NCBI GenBank assembly: GCA_964478945.1
Contig: CAYZJV010000004.1
Coordinates: 1 to 64,000, forward strand
DNA from: CAYZJV01 sp964478945
GTDB taxonomy: Bacteria > Spirochaetota > Spirochaetia > Sphaerochaetales > Sphaerochaetaceae
Direction of reading: 5' to 3'
DNA: 64,000 nt
The notes below the pieces were generated by a model. That model saw nothing but the letters and a program-made list of their open reading frames with translations, had not been told where the DNA came from and made no database searches. Position numbers and translations under genes: made by a program. Positions 43,369-52,426 of the stretch are shown one piece after another; within the stretch, counting starts at the first letter, position 1, and each line of letters opens with the position of its first letter.

Positions 43369-45139
43369 TGTAACCATCAACGGAAAGTCTTTGCAGGTTC
43401 CCGACAACATCACGATACTGAAAGCAGCCACCGAAGCTGGAATCAAGATACCGACACTCTGCTATCTCGACGGATTGACCCCAATGGGTGCGTGTCGGGT
43501 ATGTGTGGTGGAGGTCGAAGGAGCTCCTACCCTCGCGGCATCATGTTCCACACCCGTACGGGATAAAATGGTGGTGCGGACCAATTCGAAACGGGTTCGA
43601 GACGCAAGGCGAACGGTCGTGGAGCTCCTTCTGAGCGAACACGATGGAGACTGCCAACTGTGTGCGCGGAGCGAGGATTGCGAACTGCGGATCCTGGCCG
43701 AGGAACTGGGAATCAGAACCAACCGTTATACCGGAGAGAAGCCTGCGGGAGGTGTCGACGATTCGACCGCCGCATTGGTACGTGACAACGGCAAGTGCAT
43801 CAAATGCAGACGCTGTGTACAAGTATGTTCCGAAATCCAACATGTGGGGGTACTTTCGGCCCAGTATCGTGGCTACCACACCACCATAGGACCGGCATTC
43901 ACCGATCCTCTTGAGAGCGTAGCCTGCGTACAATGTGGCCAATGCGCCGCAGTCTGTCCTGTAGGCGCAATTGTGGAGACGAGCCATATCGAGAAGGTCC
44001 TTTCCGCACTCGACGATCCCCACACCCATGTGGTGGTCCAGACCGCTCCTGCAATCAGGGCCGCATTGGGTGAATGCTTCGGATTGCCGCCCGGCACCTT
44101 GGTTACGGGAAAGATGGTGAGTGCTCTGAAGGAACTGGGGTTCGATGGAGTGTTCGATACCGACTTCACCGCCGATTTGACGATCTTGGAGGAGGGAACC
44201 GAATTACTTACGAGGTTGAGAAGTCGATTCGTGTTGGGGAGGGAAGTCCCCCTTCCCCAATTTACCAGCTGTTCACCCGGATGGATCAACTATGCCGAGC
44301 ATTACTTTCCCGATTTCCTTCCCAACCTATCCTCATGCAAATCGCCACAACAAATGTTCGGAGCGGTTGCCAAGACCTACTATGCACAGAAAATCGGAGT
44401 CGATCCATCCAAGATGGTGGTGGTTTCGGTGATGCCGTGTACTGCCAAGAAATTCGAGGCTGCTCGACCCGAGATGCGTTCAAGCGGGTTCCAGGATGTC
44501 GACTATGTGCTGACCACCCGGGAGTTGGGTGATTTGATCAAAATGGAGGGTATCGACTTCTTGGCGCTCCCGGAGGGGAAGATGGATGCTCCCTTGGGAA
44601 TCTCGACCGGTGCGGCCGATATCTTTGCCAATACCGGAGGAGTGATGGAGGCTGCCCTGCGGACAGTCCATGCGGTCACCACAGGAAGGAATTTGGAGAG
44701 CGAGAACCTACATGTCGCACCTCTGGCCGGATTGGATGGGATAAAGACGGCCTCCGTCGTATTGACCGGAACGGTGGATGCATGGTCGTTCCTGGAGGGC
44801 AAGGAGGTAAAGGTTGCGGTAGCCCATGGATTGGGAAACGCGGCCAAATTGATCGAACATATCAGGGAGAACCCCGATGAATTCCAGTTCGTTGAAATCA
44901 TGACTTGTCCTGGTGGTTGTATCGGTGGCGGTGGTCAACCGAGGTTCACCACCGACGAAATTCGAAAAGCGAGGATCCAAGCAATATACCGTGAGGATGA
45001 GGGTAAGGAATTCAGGCAATCACATGAAAACCCCGCGGTGAACCAACTCTACGAAGAATTTCTTGGAAAACCGTTGGGAGAGAAGTCTCACCACCTGCTC
45101 CATACCGATTATTTCGAGAAGAAACGGGTCAAGAATTAA
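43361..45139 (+). CDS. hydA: [FeFe]-hydrogenase catalytic subunit HydA
   Basis: A 592-residue M3-type hydrogenase. Order: plant-type [2Fe-2S] (CYLDGLTPMGACRVCVVE with the later Cys), His-ligated [4Fe-4S] (HDGDCQLCARSEDC), two [4Fe-4S] ferredoxin clusters (CIKCRRCVQVC and CVQCGQCAAVC), then the H-cluster domain with L1 TSCSPGW (about 303), L2 MPCTAKK (about 358) and L3 MTCPGGCIGGGG (about 513). All ligands are intact and the small-subunit-like tail is present, so it should reduce protons or oxidise H2 in the cytosol. No hydEFG maturation genes are in the window. GAGGAGG lies six bases before the ATG; it overlaps hydB by eight bases. Confidence 0.96.
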   Translation: MCNVTINGKSLQVPDNITILKAATEAGIKIPTLCYLDGLTPMGACRVCVVEVEGAPTLAASCSTPVRDKMVVRTNSKRVRDARRTVVELLLSEHDGDCQLCARSEDCELRILAEELGIRTNRYTGEKPAGGVDDSTAALVRDNGKCIKCRRCVQVCSEIQHVGVLSAQYRGYHTTIGPAFTDPLESVACVQCGQCAAVCPVGAIVETSHIEKVLSALDDPHTHVVVQTAPAIRAALGECFGLPPGTLVTGKMVSALKELGFDGVFDTDFTADLTILEEGTELLTRLRSRFVLGREVPLPQFTSCSPGWINYAEHYFPDFLPNLSSCKSPQQMFGAVAKTYYAQKIGVDPSKMVVVSVMPCTAKKFEAARPEMRSSGFQDVDYVLTTRELGDLIKMEGIDFLALPEGKMDAPLGISTGAADIFANTGGVMEAALRTVHAVTTGRNLESENLHVAPLAGLDGIKTASVVLTGTVDAWSFLEGKEVKVAVAHGLGNAAKLIEHIRENPDEFQFVEIMTCPGGCIGGGGQPRFTTDEIRKARIQAIYREDEGKEFRQSHENPAVNQLYEEFLGKPLGEKSHHLLHTDYFEKKRVKN

Positions 45140-46734
45140 AGTCCCAAGAAGAGGGAGATCTGCGCATCGAGCAATCGGAGCGCACGTAGCTTCTGCAACA
45201 TGACGAAAGCGGCCTCGTAGAGCTTCAGTTCGGCTCTACGGAAGGCCGTTTTGTCGATAATGCCTGCATCGAGACGAATCTGGGCGACTTCGACATCCAC
45301 CAACGCCAGATTGTAGGAATCCATGAGGAGCGAGAGCGAGGCAACACCTTCATCGACATCACGTTGGAATTGGTCGAATCGATCCATGACCGCCTCTTGC
45401 GCGCTACTGCTGTCCAATGTAGCCTGGACGATCTGTTCATCGGCCAGAGCCTTGGTGGTCCTACCAAGAGATCGTGAGAGATCGGTCGCCATGAAGGTAA
45501 CCGCGACATTCACCACAGGATCACTTGATGAGAAGAGTTTTTCCACCGAGTCGACGAATGTATTGCCCGCCGTTACCGTATAGAATGGCGAGGCCTGCAT
45601 TGATATGGACAGTCGCGGGGCATCCGCTGGATTTCCCAGGCTCCTGTCCAATCGTGAGATCTGCAAGGCCCGTTGCGCGTCCATATATGCACCATCTGCC
45701 TGCAAAGCCTGTTCCACAGTGGTATCGTCGTTCGGAAGGTTTCCATCGGCATAGGAGAGCAATCTTTGCAGGGATGCATCGGTAATCCGATTCGGTTCGA
45801 AAGAGACTTCATCTCCAGAGAGGGTTTCGATCGTCGTTTCGAGTGAAGCGATCTCCTGTTCAATACTGGTGATGCTGTTGAGCAATTCCCGCAACGATTG
45901 TTCCTCACGCAACACCTCGTTCATTCCCTTGATGCCGGCCTCAAGATCCAGTTTCGATGATTCCAGTGCGGTATTTGACAAGATGGCCTGTTGCACGAGC
46001 AACCAACGATTTTCCAAGAGAGCTTGACGGGCATGGTGCAACTCCATCGTCTGGACCGCGAGTTCTTGCTTCGTACGGTCCAATGTCTGCGAAGCTCCCG
46101 CATATTGCAATTGTTGTTTTTCCAGCAGTTTCCGTCCATATGAGACATCGATGAATCCATCGCCGATGAAAAGTGGTTGTTGAAGTGTAATTCCCAACGA
46201 AGGTTGCTGTTTCCATGCATTTGCCCCTCCATCGGTCGAGGTCAGCGAGATGCTGTGGGAGAGGGAAAGATCGATCGATCCGGCACTTCCCAACTGCTGG
46301 GAAATACCGGCTCCAAGACCAAATTTGTGTGATTCGATGGTTGTGGTGGGTCCGGGAAAACTCTCTCTGGTGATCAGGTTGTATCCATATAGGGGATTGG
46401 AGGGATCGGTCATGATCGAGAACACCGGTCTCCCTTCCCTTCTCACTTGCTGCAGTTGGGCATCCTGGATACGCAACACCGATTCCAAGCGGGCCAAGGT
46501 AGTGCTTTGGGCCACCCAATTCGTATCGTACACAGGATCTTCAAATGACAATCCACTGTCCCATTGTTCCAAAAATTCCACCAAAGCATCAATATCCAAC
46601 ATGGTGGGGTATTCACTCATGCCGGTGAATTCCTCGGTTACGTCAGGATAGCGGTATCCCAAGTCTTCCGAATGGATGGGAAGTGCCATAAAAATCAGGA
46701 CAACCAAGGAGATGAGTACAACAACAGGTTTCAT
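45136..46734 (-). CDS. TolC-like outer-membrane efflux protein (operon 2)
   Basis: A 532-residue outer-membrane factor with a signal peptide (about 1-22, LVVLIFMALPIHSE). Two OEP-type repeats are seen, with the barrel strands FGLGAGISQQLG and PSLGITLQQPLFIGDGF in the first half, VNVAVTFMATDLSRSLG in the second, and long helical hairpins between them. It is longer than most TolC proteins because of an N-terminal acidic extension (about 25-75). It is the last gene of the reverse-strand adaptor-pump-channel operon, overlapping the pump gene by four bases and convergent hydA by four. Confidence 0.88.
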   Translation of the reverse strand: MKPVVVLISLVVLIFMALPIHSEDLGYRYPDVTEEFTGMSEYPTMLDIDALVEFLEQWDSGLSFEDPVYDTNWVAQSTTLARLESVLRIQDAQLQQVRREGRPVFSIMTDPSNPLYGYNLITRESFPGPTTTIESHKFGLGAGISQQLGSAGSIDLSLSHSISLTSTDGGANAWKQQPSLGITLQQPLFIGDGFIDVSYGRKLLEKQQLQYAGASQTLDRTKQELAVQTMELHHARQALLENRWLLVQQAILSNTALESSKLDLEAGIKGMNEVLREEQSLRELLNSITSIEQEIASLETTIETLSGDEVSFEPNRITDASLQRLLSYADGNLPNDDTTVEQALQADGAYMDAQRALQISRLDRSLGNPADAPRLSISMQASPFYTVTAGNTFVDSVEKLFSSSDPVVNVAVTFMATDLSRSLGRTTKALADEQIVQATLDSSSAQEAVMDRFDQFQRDVDEGVASLSLLMDSYNLALVDVEVAQIRLDAGIIDKTAFRRAELKLYEAAFVMLQKLRALRLLDAQISLFLGL

Positions 46735-49700
46735 GGGGTCCTCCGTTCCTTACGACCGTAAAAAAGTCCATAGAGCAATGGAATGATGAAAAGTGCGCTC
46801 AGTGTGGAAAACAGCAGTCCGAACATGATGGTACTCGCCATCGGTCCCCACACCACACTGGTACCACCCAGGCCGATCGCGGTGGGCAACAGTCCGCCTA
46901 TGGTGGTGAGACTGGTGAGGAGTATCGGTCTGATGCGGCTGCGTGCGGCAAGTTGCACCGCCTCCACCACCGATTTGCCTTCGGAACGCAATTCGTTGAT
47001 AAAGCTGATCAATACAATCGCATCGTTCACCGCGATTCCAGCCAAAGCCACACCGGCATAGATCACGGTGGTTGAGAAAGGGGTGCCCGAGAAGAAGAGG
47101 AAGAGGATCACTCCGACAAAAGCGAAGGGAACCGATATGAGGATCAGCAACGGCTGGCTGTAACTGTTGAACTGGGCTCCGAGAATCAGGTAGATCAAGA
47201 AGATTCCCAGTAGGAACACCCTAAGGATGTCGAGGAGTAGTGAAGAGAATTCACTGAACTCTCCACCGGTTCCGAAGACCACACCCTCGTAACGGCCCTC
47301 CATGGAGTTTTCCCAGTATGTGGCGACATAATCGTCGACGGCCTGAAGGTCGATATCCTCATCGGCTTCCGCTGTGATGGTGATCTCACGCTTTCCGTCC
47401 ACCCTTCTAATGGAACCGACGGAAGCTCCAGGCTCAATGGTCGCGACGCTTGAGAATGGAATCAAACGACCATCGTCGGTCGGGACCATGGCTTGTTCGA
47501 GATCAGAATAATCGGTGGAACCATTGAAATAGAATCTGGCTACTATGGAGATTTCTTCATTGTTGATGAAGAACGAACCGATAGGCAGTCCTTCGAATCG
47601 TGCCCTGACAAAAGTCCCCATCGTTTGTACCGAGATCCCCAGAGCACTTGCCCTTTCTTGATTCAGACGTATCTTCAATTCCGGGCTGCCCTCTTCATAA
47701 TCGCTTTCAATGGTGTAGACGCCATCCACTCCCCCAAGCACCTCCATGAGTTCCTTGGAAGCTTCAACGATACTCGAATAGTTGTCTCCGGATACCCGGT
47801 AACTCAAGGGAGCTGCGGTCGGAGGTCCGTTTTGGGCTTTGCGAAAGAAGACCTGTTCGGTTCCCGAAATGTAGTAGGTGTTCTTTTCAACCTCATGGAT
47901 GATTTCGTCGATGCTCCGGGTCCTCCCCTCATCGACTTCAGCCAAATCGACAATGATTTGGGCGGCATTGGAGGTTCGGCCACCTCCCGAGTCGCCGCTG
48001 GTGGTTCCAATGCTACTGGAGATCGACAACACCTCTCCTTTCCCGATCATGGGGAGGAGGGTTTTTTCAAACTGCCGCACCACGGAATCGGTTACCCCGA
48101 GACTACTTCCTTTCGGTGTGGTGATGTCGATGGTGAAGTAACTGTAGTCTTCTGCTGAGAAGAGATCGACATTCAATAGCGGGATGAGGGCAAACGTTCC
48201 CACCATCACCACCAAAAAGAGTACAAGAAGCACTCCCTTGAACCGGTAGAAGAAGGCGAACAGTGTCGAATATCCGTTCTGTACCTTTTCAAACCATGCC
48301 CCAGGTTCCCTCTTTCGTCTCGCTTTCCTTTCCTTGCCCCAGTCGGCGAAGTGGCTGGGAAGAATCATCAAGGCTTCACCGGTACTGGCGATCAAGGCGA
48401 TGGTAACCGTAAGTGGAATGACACGAAGGAACTTGCCGATCGTGCCGGGAATGATCATCAGGGGAAGGAATGCCGCTATGGTCGTACCGGTTGCGGCGAT
48501 GATGGGCCATACCACCTGGTTGGTCCCCTTGATCGCCGCATCATGACGGGAAAGTCCCATCTGTTGGTAACTGTAGGAGTTTTCTATGATCACGATCGCA
48601 TGGTCGACTATGAGTCCGAGCACCAGCACCAGACCGAACAGGGTATTGGTGTTGATCGTTTCACCCAAGAGATCGAGAGCCAGGAAAGTGAGTGCGAACG
48701 TGACCGGAATCCCCAGTGCCGTCATCAAGGCATTGCGGAAACCGATGAACAACCAAAGGATTACCAGAAGGATCACCAAACCCATGACCGCATTGCTGGC
48801 CAATACCGAGAGGCTCGATGCTATTTGCACCGTGGAATCGTTGAACAAAGTGAGGGTGGCACCATTCTTCAGTTCGGCCCTGGCCTCCTCCACTATTTGT
48901 TGGGTCCCCGAAACCACTGCTACAGAGCTGCCACGGGGCACTTTGGTCACCTTCAAGGACACCGAAGGTGTTCCGTTGTAACGGGAGAGGGGGGCATCGG
49001 GGTCGAAGCCGTCCACCACGACAGCCACATCACCCACCCTCACCGTTCCGGTACCACTGGAGGAACGGCGCACGATCACATCGGAAATATCGTCGACACT
49101 CTCTATCAGACCGAGCGTCCTGAGAAGGTATTCTCTCGATCCGCTTGCAAGCGTTCCTCCCGGGATCACCCGATTTTGATCCTGTACCGCCCTCAACACC
49201 TCGTTGACCGAAAGCCCCAGAGTGGAGAGTTTCACCGGATCGAGATTAATGGCGATTTCCCTATCGGGTAAGCCGATCACCTCCACATCGGACACATCCG
49301 GCACACGCAGGATCCTATCCCTCAGATGGAAAGCCGCTTCCCGAAGTTGGTCATAGGGAAGGTTCCCACTTACCACGACTTCGATCACCGGAAGGAAATC
49401 GGCTGAGGAAAAGTCGTCCACCAGAGGATCGAGGGTTCCATCGGGAAGCGCCACCTGACTGAATCTGGTCTGCGCATCCTGATAAAGGGCTCTGAATTCA
49501 TCGTTGGTGATCCCATCGTCGAATTCGACCCTCACCACCGACAATCCTTCACTAGTGGTGGAGGTTATCCTCTTGAGTTTGTCGATTCCCTGGAAGGCAT
49601 TCTCCACGGGAATCGTGACCGATGACTCGAGATCCTCGGCGCTGGCTCCTGGATAGGGTACGATGATGTTCACCCAGTAGAAGGGAACCTCGGCAAATTG

Positions 49701-49832
49701 CTCTTGGGGAAGCCGTACGAGACTGAACACTCCAAGTGCAAGTATCGTGATCATCAGTATGTTGATGAGGACGGGTTTCGTGACCGAAAAGCGTCCGATG
49801 CTGAATCGTGTATCGCGATTGTCGGTTTCCAT
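46731..49832 (-). CDS. RND multidrug efflux pump, HAE1 type (operon 2)
   Basis: A 1033-residue inner-membrane RND pump, paralogous in layout to the one at 34-37 kb but clearly divergent in sequence. Helix 4 reads GLIVDHAIVIIENSYSYQQMG: one proton-relay aspartate is kept and the next residue is histidine. Further landmarks are VPYPGASAEDLESSVTIPVE, ALAGIAVNDAIVLISFINELR and RIRPILLTSLTTIGGLLPTAIG. I chose the ATG at 49832, which has GGAGG five bases upstream; an ATG at 49853 overlaps the adaptor stop but has no good ribosome binding site. Substrate unknown. Confidence 0.92.
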   Translation of the reverse strand: METDNRDTRFSIGRFSVTKPVLINILMITILALGVFSLVRLPQEQFAEVPFYWVNIIVPYPGASAEDLESSVTIPVENAFQGIDKLKRITSTTSEGLSVVRVEFDDGITNDEFRALYQDAQTRFSQVALPDGTLDPLVDDFSSADFLPVIEVVVSGNLPYDQLREAAFHLRDRILRVPDVSDVEVIGLPDREIAINLDPVKLSTLGLSVNEVLRAVQDQNRVIPGGTLASGSREYLLRTLGLIESVDDISDVIVRRSSSGTGTVRVGDVAVVVDGFDPDAPLSRYNGTPSVSLKVTKVPRGSSVAVVSGTQQIVEEARAELKNGATLTLFNDSTVQIASSLSVLASNAVMGLVILLVILWLFIGFRNALMTALGIPVTFALTFLALDLLGETINTNTLFGLVLVLGLIVDHAIVIIENSYSYQQMGLSRHDAAIKGTNQVVWPIIAATGTTIAAFLPLMIIPGTIGKFLRVIPLTVTIALIASTGEALMILPSHFADWGKERKARRKREPGAWFEKVQNGYSTLFAFFYRFKGVLLVLFLVVMVGTFALIPLLNVDLFSAEDYSYFTIDITTPKGSSLGVTDSVVRQFEKTLLPMIGKGEVLSISSSIGTTSGDSGGGRTSNAAQIIVDLAEVDEGRTRSIDEIIHEVEKNTYYISGTEQVFFRKAQNGPPTAAPLSYRVSGDNYSSIVEASKELMEVLGGVDGVYTIESDYEEGSPELKIRLNQERASALGISVQTMGTFVRARFEGLPIGSFFINNEEISIVARFYFNGSTDYSDLEQAMVPTDDGRLIPFSSVATIEPGASVGSIRRVDGKREITITAEADEDIDLQAVDDYVATYWENSMEGRYEGVVFGTGGEFSEFSSLLLDILRVFLLGIFLIYLILGAQFNSYSQPLLILISVPFAFVGVILFLFFSGTPFSTTVIYAGVALAGIAVNDAIVLISFINELRSEGKSVVEAVQLAARSRIRPILLTSLTTIGGLLPTAIGLGGTSVVWGPMASTIMFGLLFSTLSALFIIPLLYGLFYGRKERRTP

Positions 49833-49849
49833 GTGATCCTCCGCTGCAC

Positions 49850-50944
49850 TCATTCTTCGTAACCGGTGGCTACCGATGAACCGTCCTCGATACGCGACAA
49901 GCCACTTACCAACACCTCCGAACCGACGATGTCGAAGTCCTCGTCGATCGGCCGTATCGCAAGGTTGTCACCATAACGATCCACAACATCCACTTCCACC
50001 AGATCAGCGGTACTGCCATTCCTCACATACACATAGGTCTTGCCGTCCCTGTTCACCATAGCCGCATTGGGAACCAATGGATGAAGCGGAGCACGATCAT
50101 TTTCAATCGTCACTTTGGCCGACACCCCGGATCGAATCAGTTCGGGTCGGGGATTGGGAAAATCGACCAGCACTGTCCAACTTCCGGTGCGGGCATCACT
50201 ACCGCTGCTTATGGCTCTTACCACACCTTCGGCTTTGATCGTCTCATTGGGAGTGGAAATCTCGATGACTGCGTTCGCTCCTTCATGTACGGAAAATATT
50301 TGCGATTGTCCCAAAGACAAGGATGCCCTGAGATTGTCCAGATCAATAATTCTTGCTATGGTCTGTCCCGCTTGAAGGGTATCCCCCACAACCGGCAGAA
50401 AACCTCCATCAGCGATACTTCCCGCTATCGGCGCGCTCACCCTGGTGTCGTCGAAGGTGGCTTGTGCCCGCTCCAATTGGGACTCCAAACCTTCCAAGGT
50501 GGCTTTGCTTTGGTTGAGGGAGCTCAACGATACCGCACCCTTGGCATGGAGTTGGGTTTGCACTTCAACCTCCTTCCTGGCATTTTCCACTTGCCGGGAG
50601 AGTTGGCTGGCCGCAAGACGGGCCGCGGTAGCCTCAAGGGTCACCAGTGTGGTTCCCGCTTCAACCTTCTGTCCCAACTGGAAATCGACACTCTGCACCA
50701 CACCGGAGGTCTTGGCCTTTACGATGAGTTCGTTTTGCCCCTGCACCACTGTGCTCGCTTCAATGGTAGGTCGCAAGGCGGCCCGTTCGACTACCACCGT
50801 GGAAGTGACCAGCTGGGTATAGTCGGTGGCCGCCGATGTGGATTCCACCACCGCCACTTCTTGCGTCTCCTTTACACAGGAGGTCATCGCAATAAGGATG
50901 AGAAGCGTCAATAGAATCATCGAGATTTTCCGAACCGCCACCAT
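49850..50944 (-). CDS. RND efflux adaptor, probable lipoprotein (operon 2)
   Basis: A 364-residue membrane fusion protein. The N-terminus is a probable lipoprotein signal (LLILIAMTSC, cysteine about residue 23), so it would be lipid-anchored, unlike the helix-anchored adaptor of operon 1. The lipoyl motif is VKAKTSGVVQSVDFQLGQKVEAG, followed by a coiled hairpin (about 100-150) and the second lipoyl half VSAPIAGSIADGGFLPVVGD. The start was chosen for GGAGGG four bases upstream. It is the first gene of the operon. Confidence 0.9.
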   Translation of the reverse strand: MVAVRKISMILLTLLILIAMTSCVKETQEVAVVESTSAATDYTQLVTSTVVVERAALRPTIEASTVVQGQNELIVKAKTSGVVQSVDFQLGQKVEAGTTLVTLEATAARLAASQLSRQVENARKEVEVQTQLHAKGAVSLSSLNQSKATLEGLESQLERAQATFDDTRVSAPIAGSIADGGFLPVVGDTLQAGQTIARIIDLDNLRASLSLGQSQIFSVHEGANAVIEISTPNETIKAEGVVRAISSGSDARTGSWTVLVDFPNPRPELIRSGVSAKVTIENDRAPLHPLVPNAAMVNRDGKTYVYVRNGSTADLVEVDVVDRYGDNLAIRPIDEDFDIVGSEVLVSGLSRIEDGSSVATGYEE

Positions 50945-50961
50945 ATGTCCCTCCATGGTAT

Positions 50962-50989
50962 CCTATATCAATATTTGAAATCTTTTCAA
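50962..50989 (-). promoter_or_regulatory. promoter and operator candidate of efflux operon 2
   Basis: On the reverse strand TTGAAA (50989-50984), 16 bases, TATAGG (50967-50962). The -35 is one arm of a TTGAAA-N3-TTTCAA palindrome (50975-50989), the same pattern as at 1841-1855. A repressor bound there would block the promoter. Confidence 0.45.
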
Positions 50990-51053
50990 TTTTTTGAAGT
51001 GTAAGTGAAATACCATGAAGCGGCAACATGCATTGAAAAATTTCATGGATTTT

Positions 51054-52319
51054 TCATACAACCAGTAGTGTTTCCACGATATGGAGGCCGTTCCCTCCGG
51101 ATAGCTGCACCCCCTGTGCAGAAGTCACCACCATTTCATCTCCGGGGGAGATCACTTTCCCTTCCGCACTACCCTTTCCTTCGATGACCAGCATCCTGAT
51201 CTCTTGTCCCGAGGGGCATTCCACCGTACGTTCCCGATTGGGAAGGATGTGGACAATCTTGACCTCGGTTCCGGTTGTGGTACGATCCACGACCCTTTCC
51301 GTGCCCCAGACATGCTCCACAAAGCGTGGGGCATCGTCAAAGCCATCGACCAGAGGCTTGAGGTTCACGATCGCCTCCCTATCTCCGACCAGTATCCCAT
51401 CGGGACTTGCCGCTATAACTAGCGCTTCGGTTCCGATGGCGACCACAGGAATATCGAGTTCGTTCACCACGATGGTACCTTTGGTTCCGGATGCAAAGTG
51501 CGTTCCGATTCCTGCGGGACCGATTTCTCCGATCAGCGAGTCCCACGTCCCCAGATCACGCCACATTCCCACATATTTCACCATCGCCAGCGATTCGGTC
51601 TTTTCCACCACCGCATAGTCGAAACTGATCTTTTCTGTAGTTGCGTAGTCGGCCAGGAACCGGTCGAAAGTCAGTCGACCCATCCTCGCATGGATGATCC
51701 CCAAGAGGTGTCCGAGCGTGAAGGCGAACACACCCCCGTTCCACAAGGCCCCTTGCCCGATCAAGGATGCAGCCACATCCCCAGACGGTTTCTCCACGAA
51801 ACGATCGATCCTGTCATCCGAACCCACTGTGGGAACCATGTAACCGAAGCGGTTGGACGGATGTGTGGGAGCGATTCCCATGAGCACGAGGGCTGCAGCA
51901 TCGCGTGCGACCGAATCGCACATCTGTGCAGCCACGGTGAAATAGTGTTGCTCGGCATAGACATCCACGGGAAGCACCAACACGATGTCGTGCTCCGTTG
52001 CTCCGCAGCTATCGTGCAGATAGGTGCACGACAGTGCGATCGCGGGGAAGGTGTCCCTGCGGGCCGGTTCGCACACGATATCGACACCACCGCCCAATTG
52101 GGCTTCAATTTGCTCCCTTTGGGCCGCCGCGGTGGCCACCACCACCTTTTCATTTGGGAATTCGATGCGCAGTTGTCGGTATACCCGCTGCACCATCGAT
52201 TCCCTGCCTCCCGAGCCGTCATCGAGTACCCGAAGGAATTGTTTTGAGCGAATATCGTTTGAGAGGGGCCACAAGCGTTTTCCAGATCCCCCCGAAAGAA
52301 GTATGATGTAGGTACCCAT
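51054..52319 (-). CDS. manC: mannose-1-phosphate guanylyltransferase
   Basis: A 421-residue nucleotidyltransferase that makes GDP-mannose from mannose 1-phosphate and GTP. The pyrophosphorylase signature LSGGSGKRLWPLS (about 7-19) is followed by KQFLRVL, CEPARRDTFPAIA, LPVDVYA, FVEKPS, LWNGGVFAF and WRDLGTWDSL. The C-terminal part (about 335-421) is a cupin-like tail related to the type II phosphomannose isomerase domain but lacks a full isomerase. Product use is likely in cell-envelope glycans. There is no ribosome binding site; the ATG follows a GATAAT box by seven bases. It diverges from the DUF72 operon. Confidence 0.9.
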   Translation of the reverse strand: MGTYIILLSGGSGKRLWPLSNDIRSKQFLRVLDDGSGGRESMVQRVYRQLRIEFPNEKVVVATAAAQREQIEAQLGGGVDIVCEPARRDTFPAIALSCTYLHDSCGATEHDIVLVLPVDVYAEQHYFTVAAQMCDSVARDAAALVLMGIAPTHPSNRFGYMVPTVGSDDRIDRFVEKPSGDVAASLIGQGALWNGGVFAFTLGHLLGIIHARMGRLTFDRFLADYATTEKISFDYAVVEKTESLAMVKYVGMWRDLGTWDSLIGEIGPAGIGTHFASGTKGTIVVNELDIPVVAIGTEALVIAASPDGILVGDREAIVNLKPLVDGFDDAPRFVEHVWGTERVVDRTTTGTEVKIVHILPNRERTVECPSGQEIRMLVIEGKGSAEGKVISPGDEMVVTSAQGVQLSGGNGLHIVETLLVV

Positions 52320-52326
52320 ATGGGGT

Positions 52327-52355
52327 ATTATCCCCTTTGGGAGGGAGAAACACAA
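52327..52355 (-). promoter_or_regulatory. leaderless-type promoter of manC
   Basis: On the reverse strand TTGTGT (52355-52350), 17 bases, GATAAT (52332-52327), then seven bases and the ATG at 52319. Confidence 0.6.
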
Positions 52356-52391
52356 CCGTAAATCCAAAAGGAACGGGTGATGTGATCCTTA

Positions 52392-52420
52392 TTGACTACT
52401 ATACACTTGTATAGTATACC
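52392..52420 (+). promoter_or_regulatory. leaderless-type promoter of the DUF72-imuB-dnaE2 operon
   Basis: TTGACT (52392-52397), 17 bases, TATACC (52415-52420), then six bases and the ATG at 52427. The spacer is almost filled by the palindrome at 52398-52415. Confidence 0.7.
52398..52415. promoter_or_regulatory. 18-bp palindrome between -35 and -10, SOS-box candidate
   Basis: ACTATACA-CT-TGTATAGT is an 8+2+8 perfect inverted repeat between the -35 and the -10 of the mutasome-like operon, an ideal place for a repressor. imuB/dnaE2 cassettes are LexA-controlled in other bacteria, so this may be the LexA site of this organism. Confidence 0.55.
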
Positions 52421-52426
52421 AGAGAT

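Noticed and set aside
39693..45139. Respiratory complex I (nuoEFG) fragment
   Set aside because: The third gene has all three H-cluster motifs, so this is an [FeFe]-hydrogenase.
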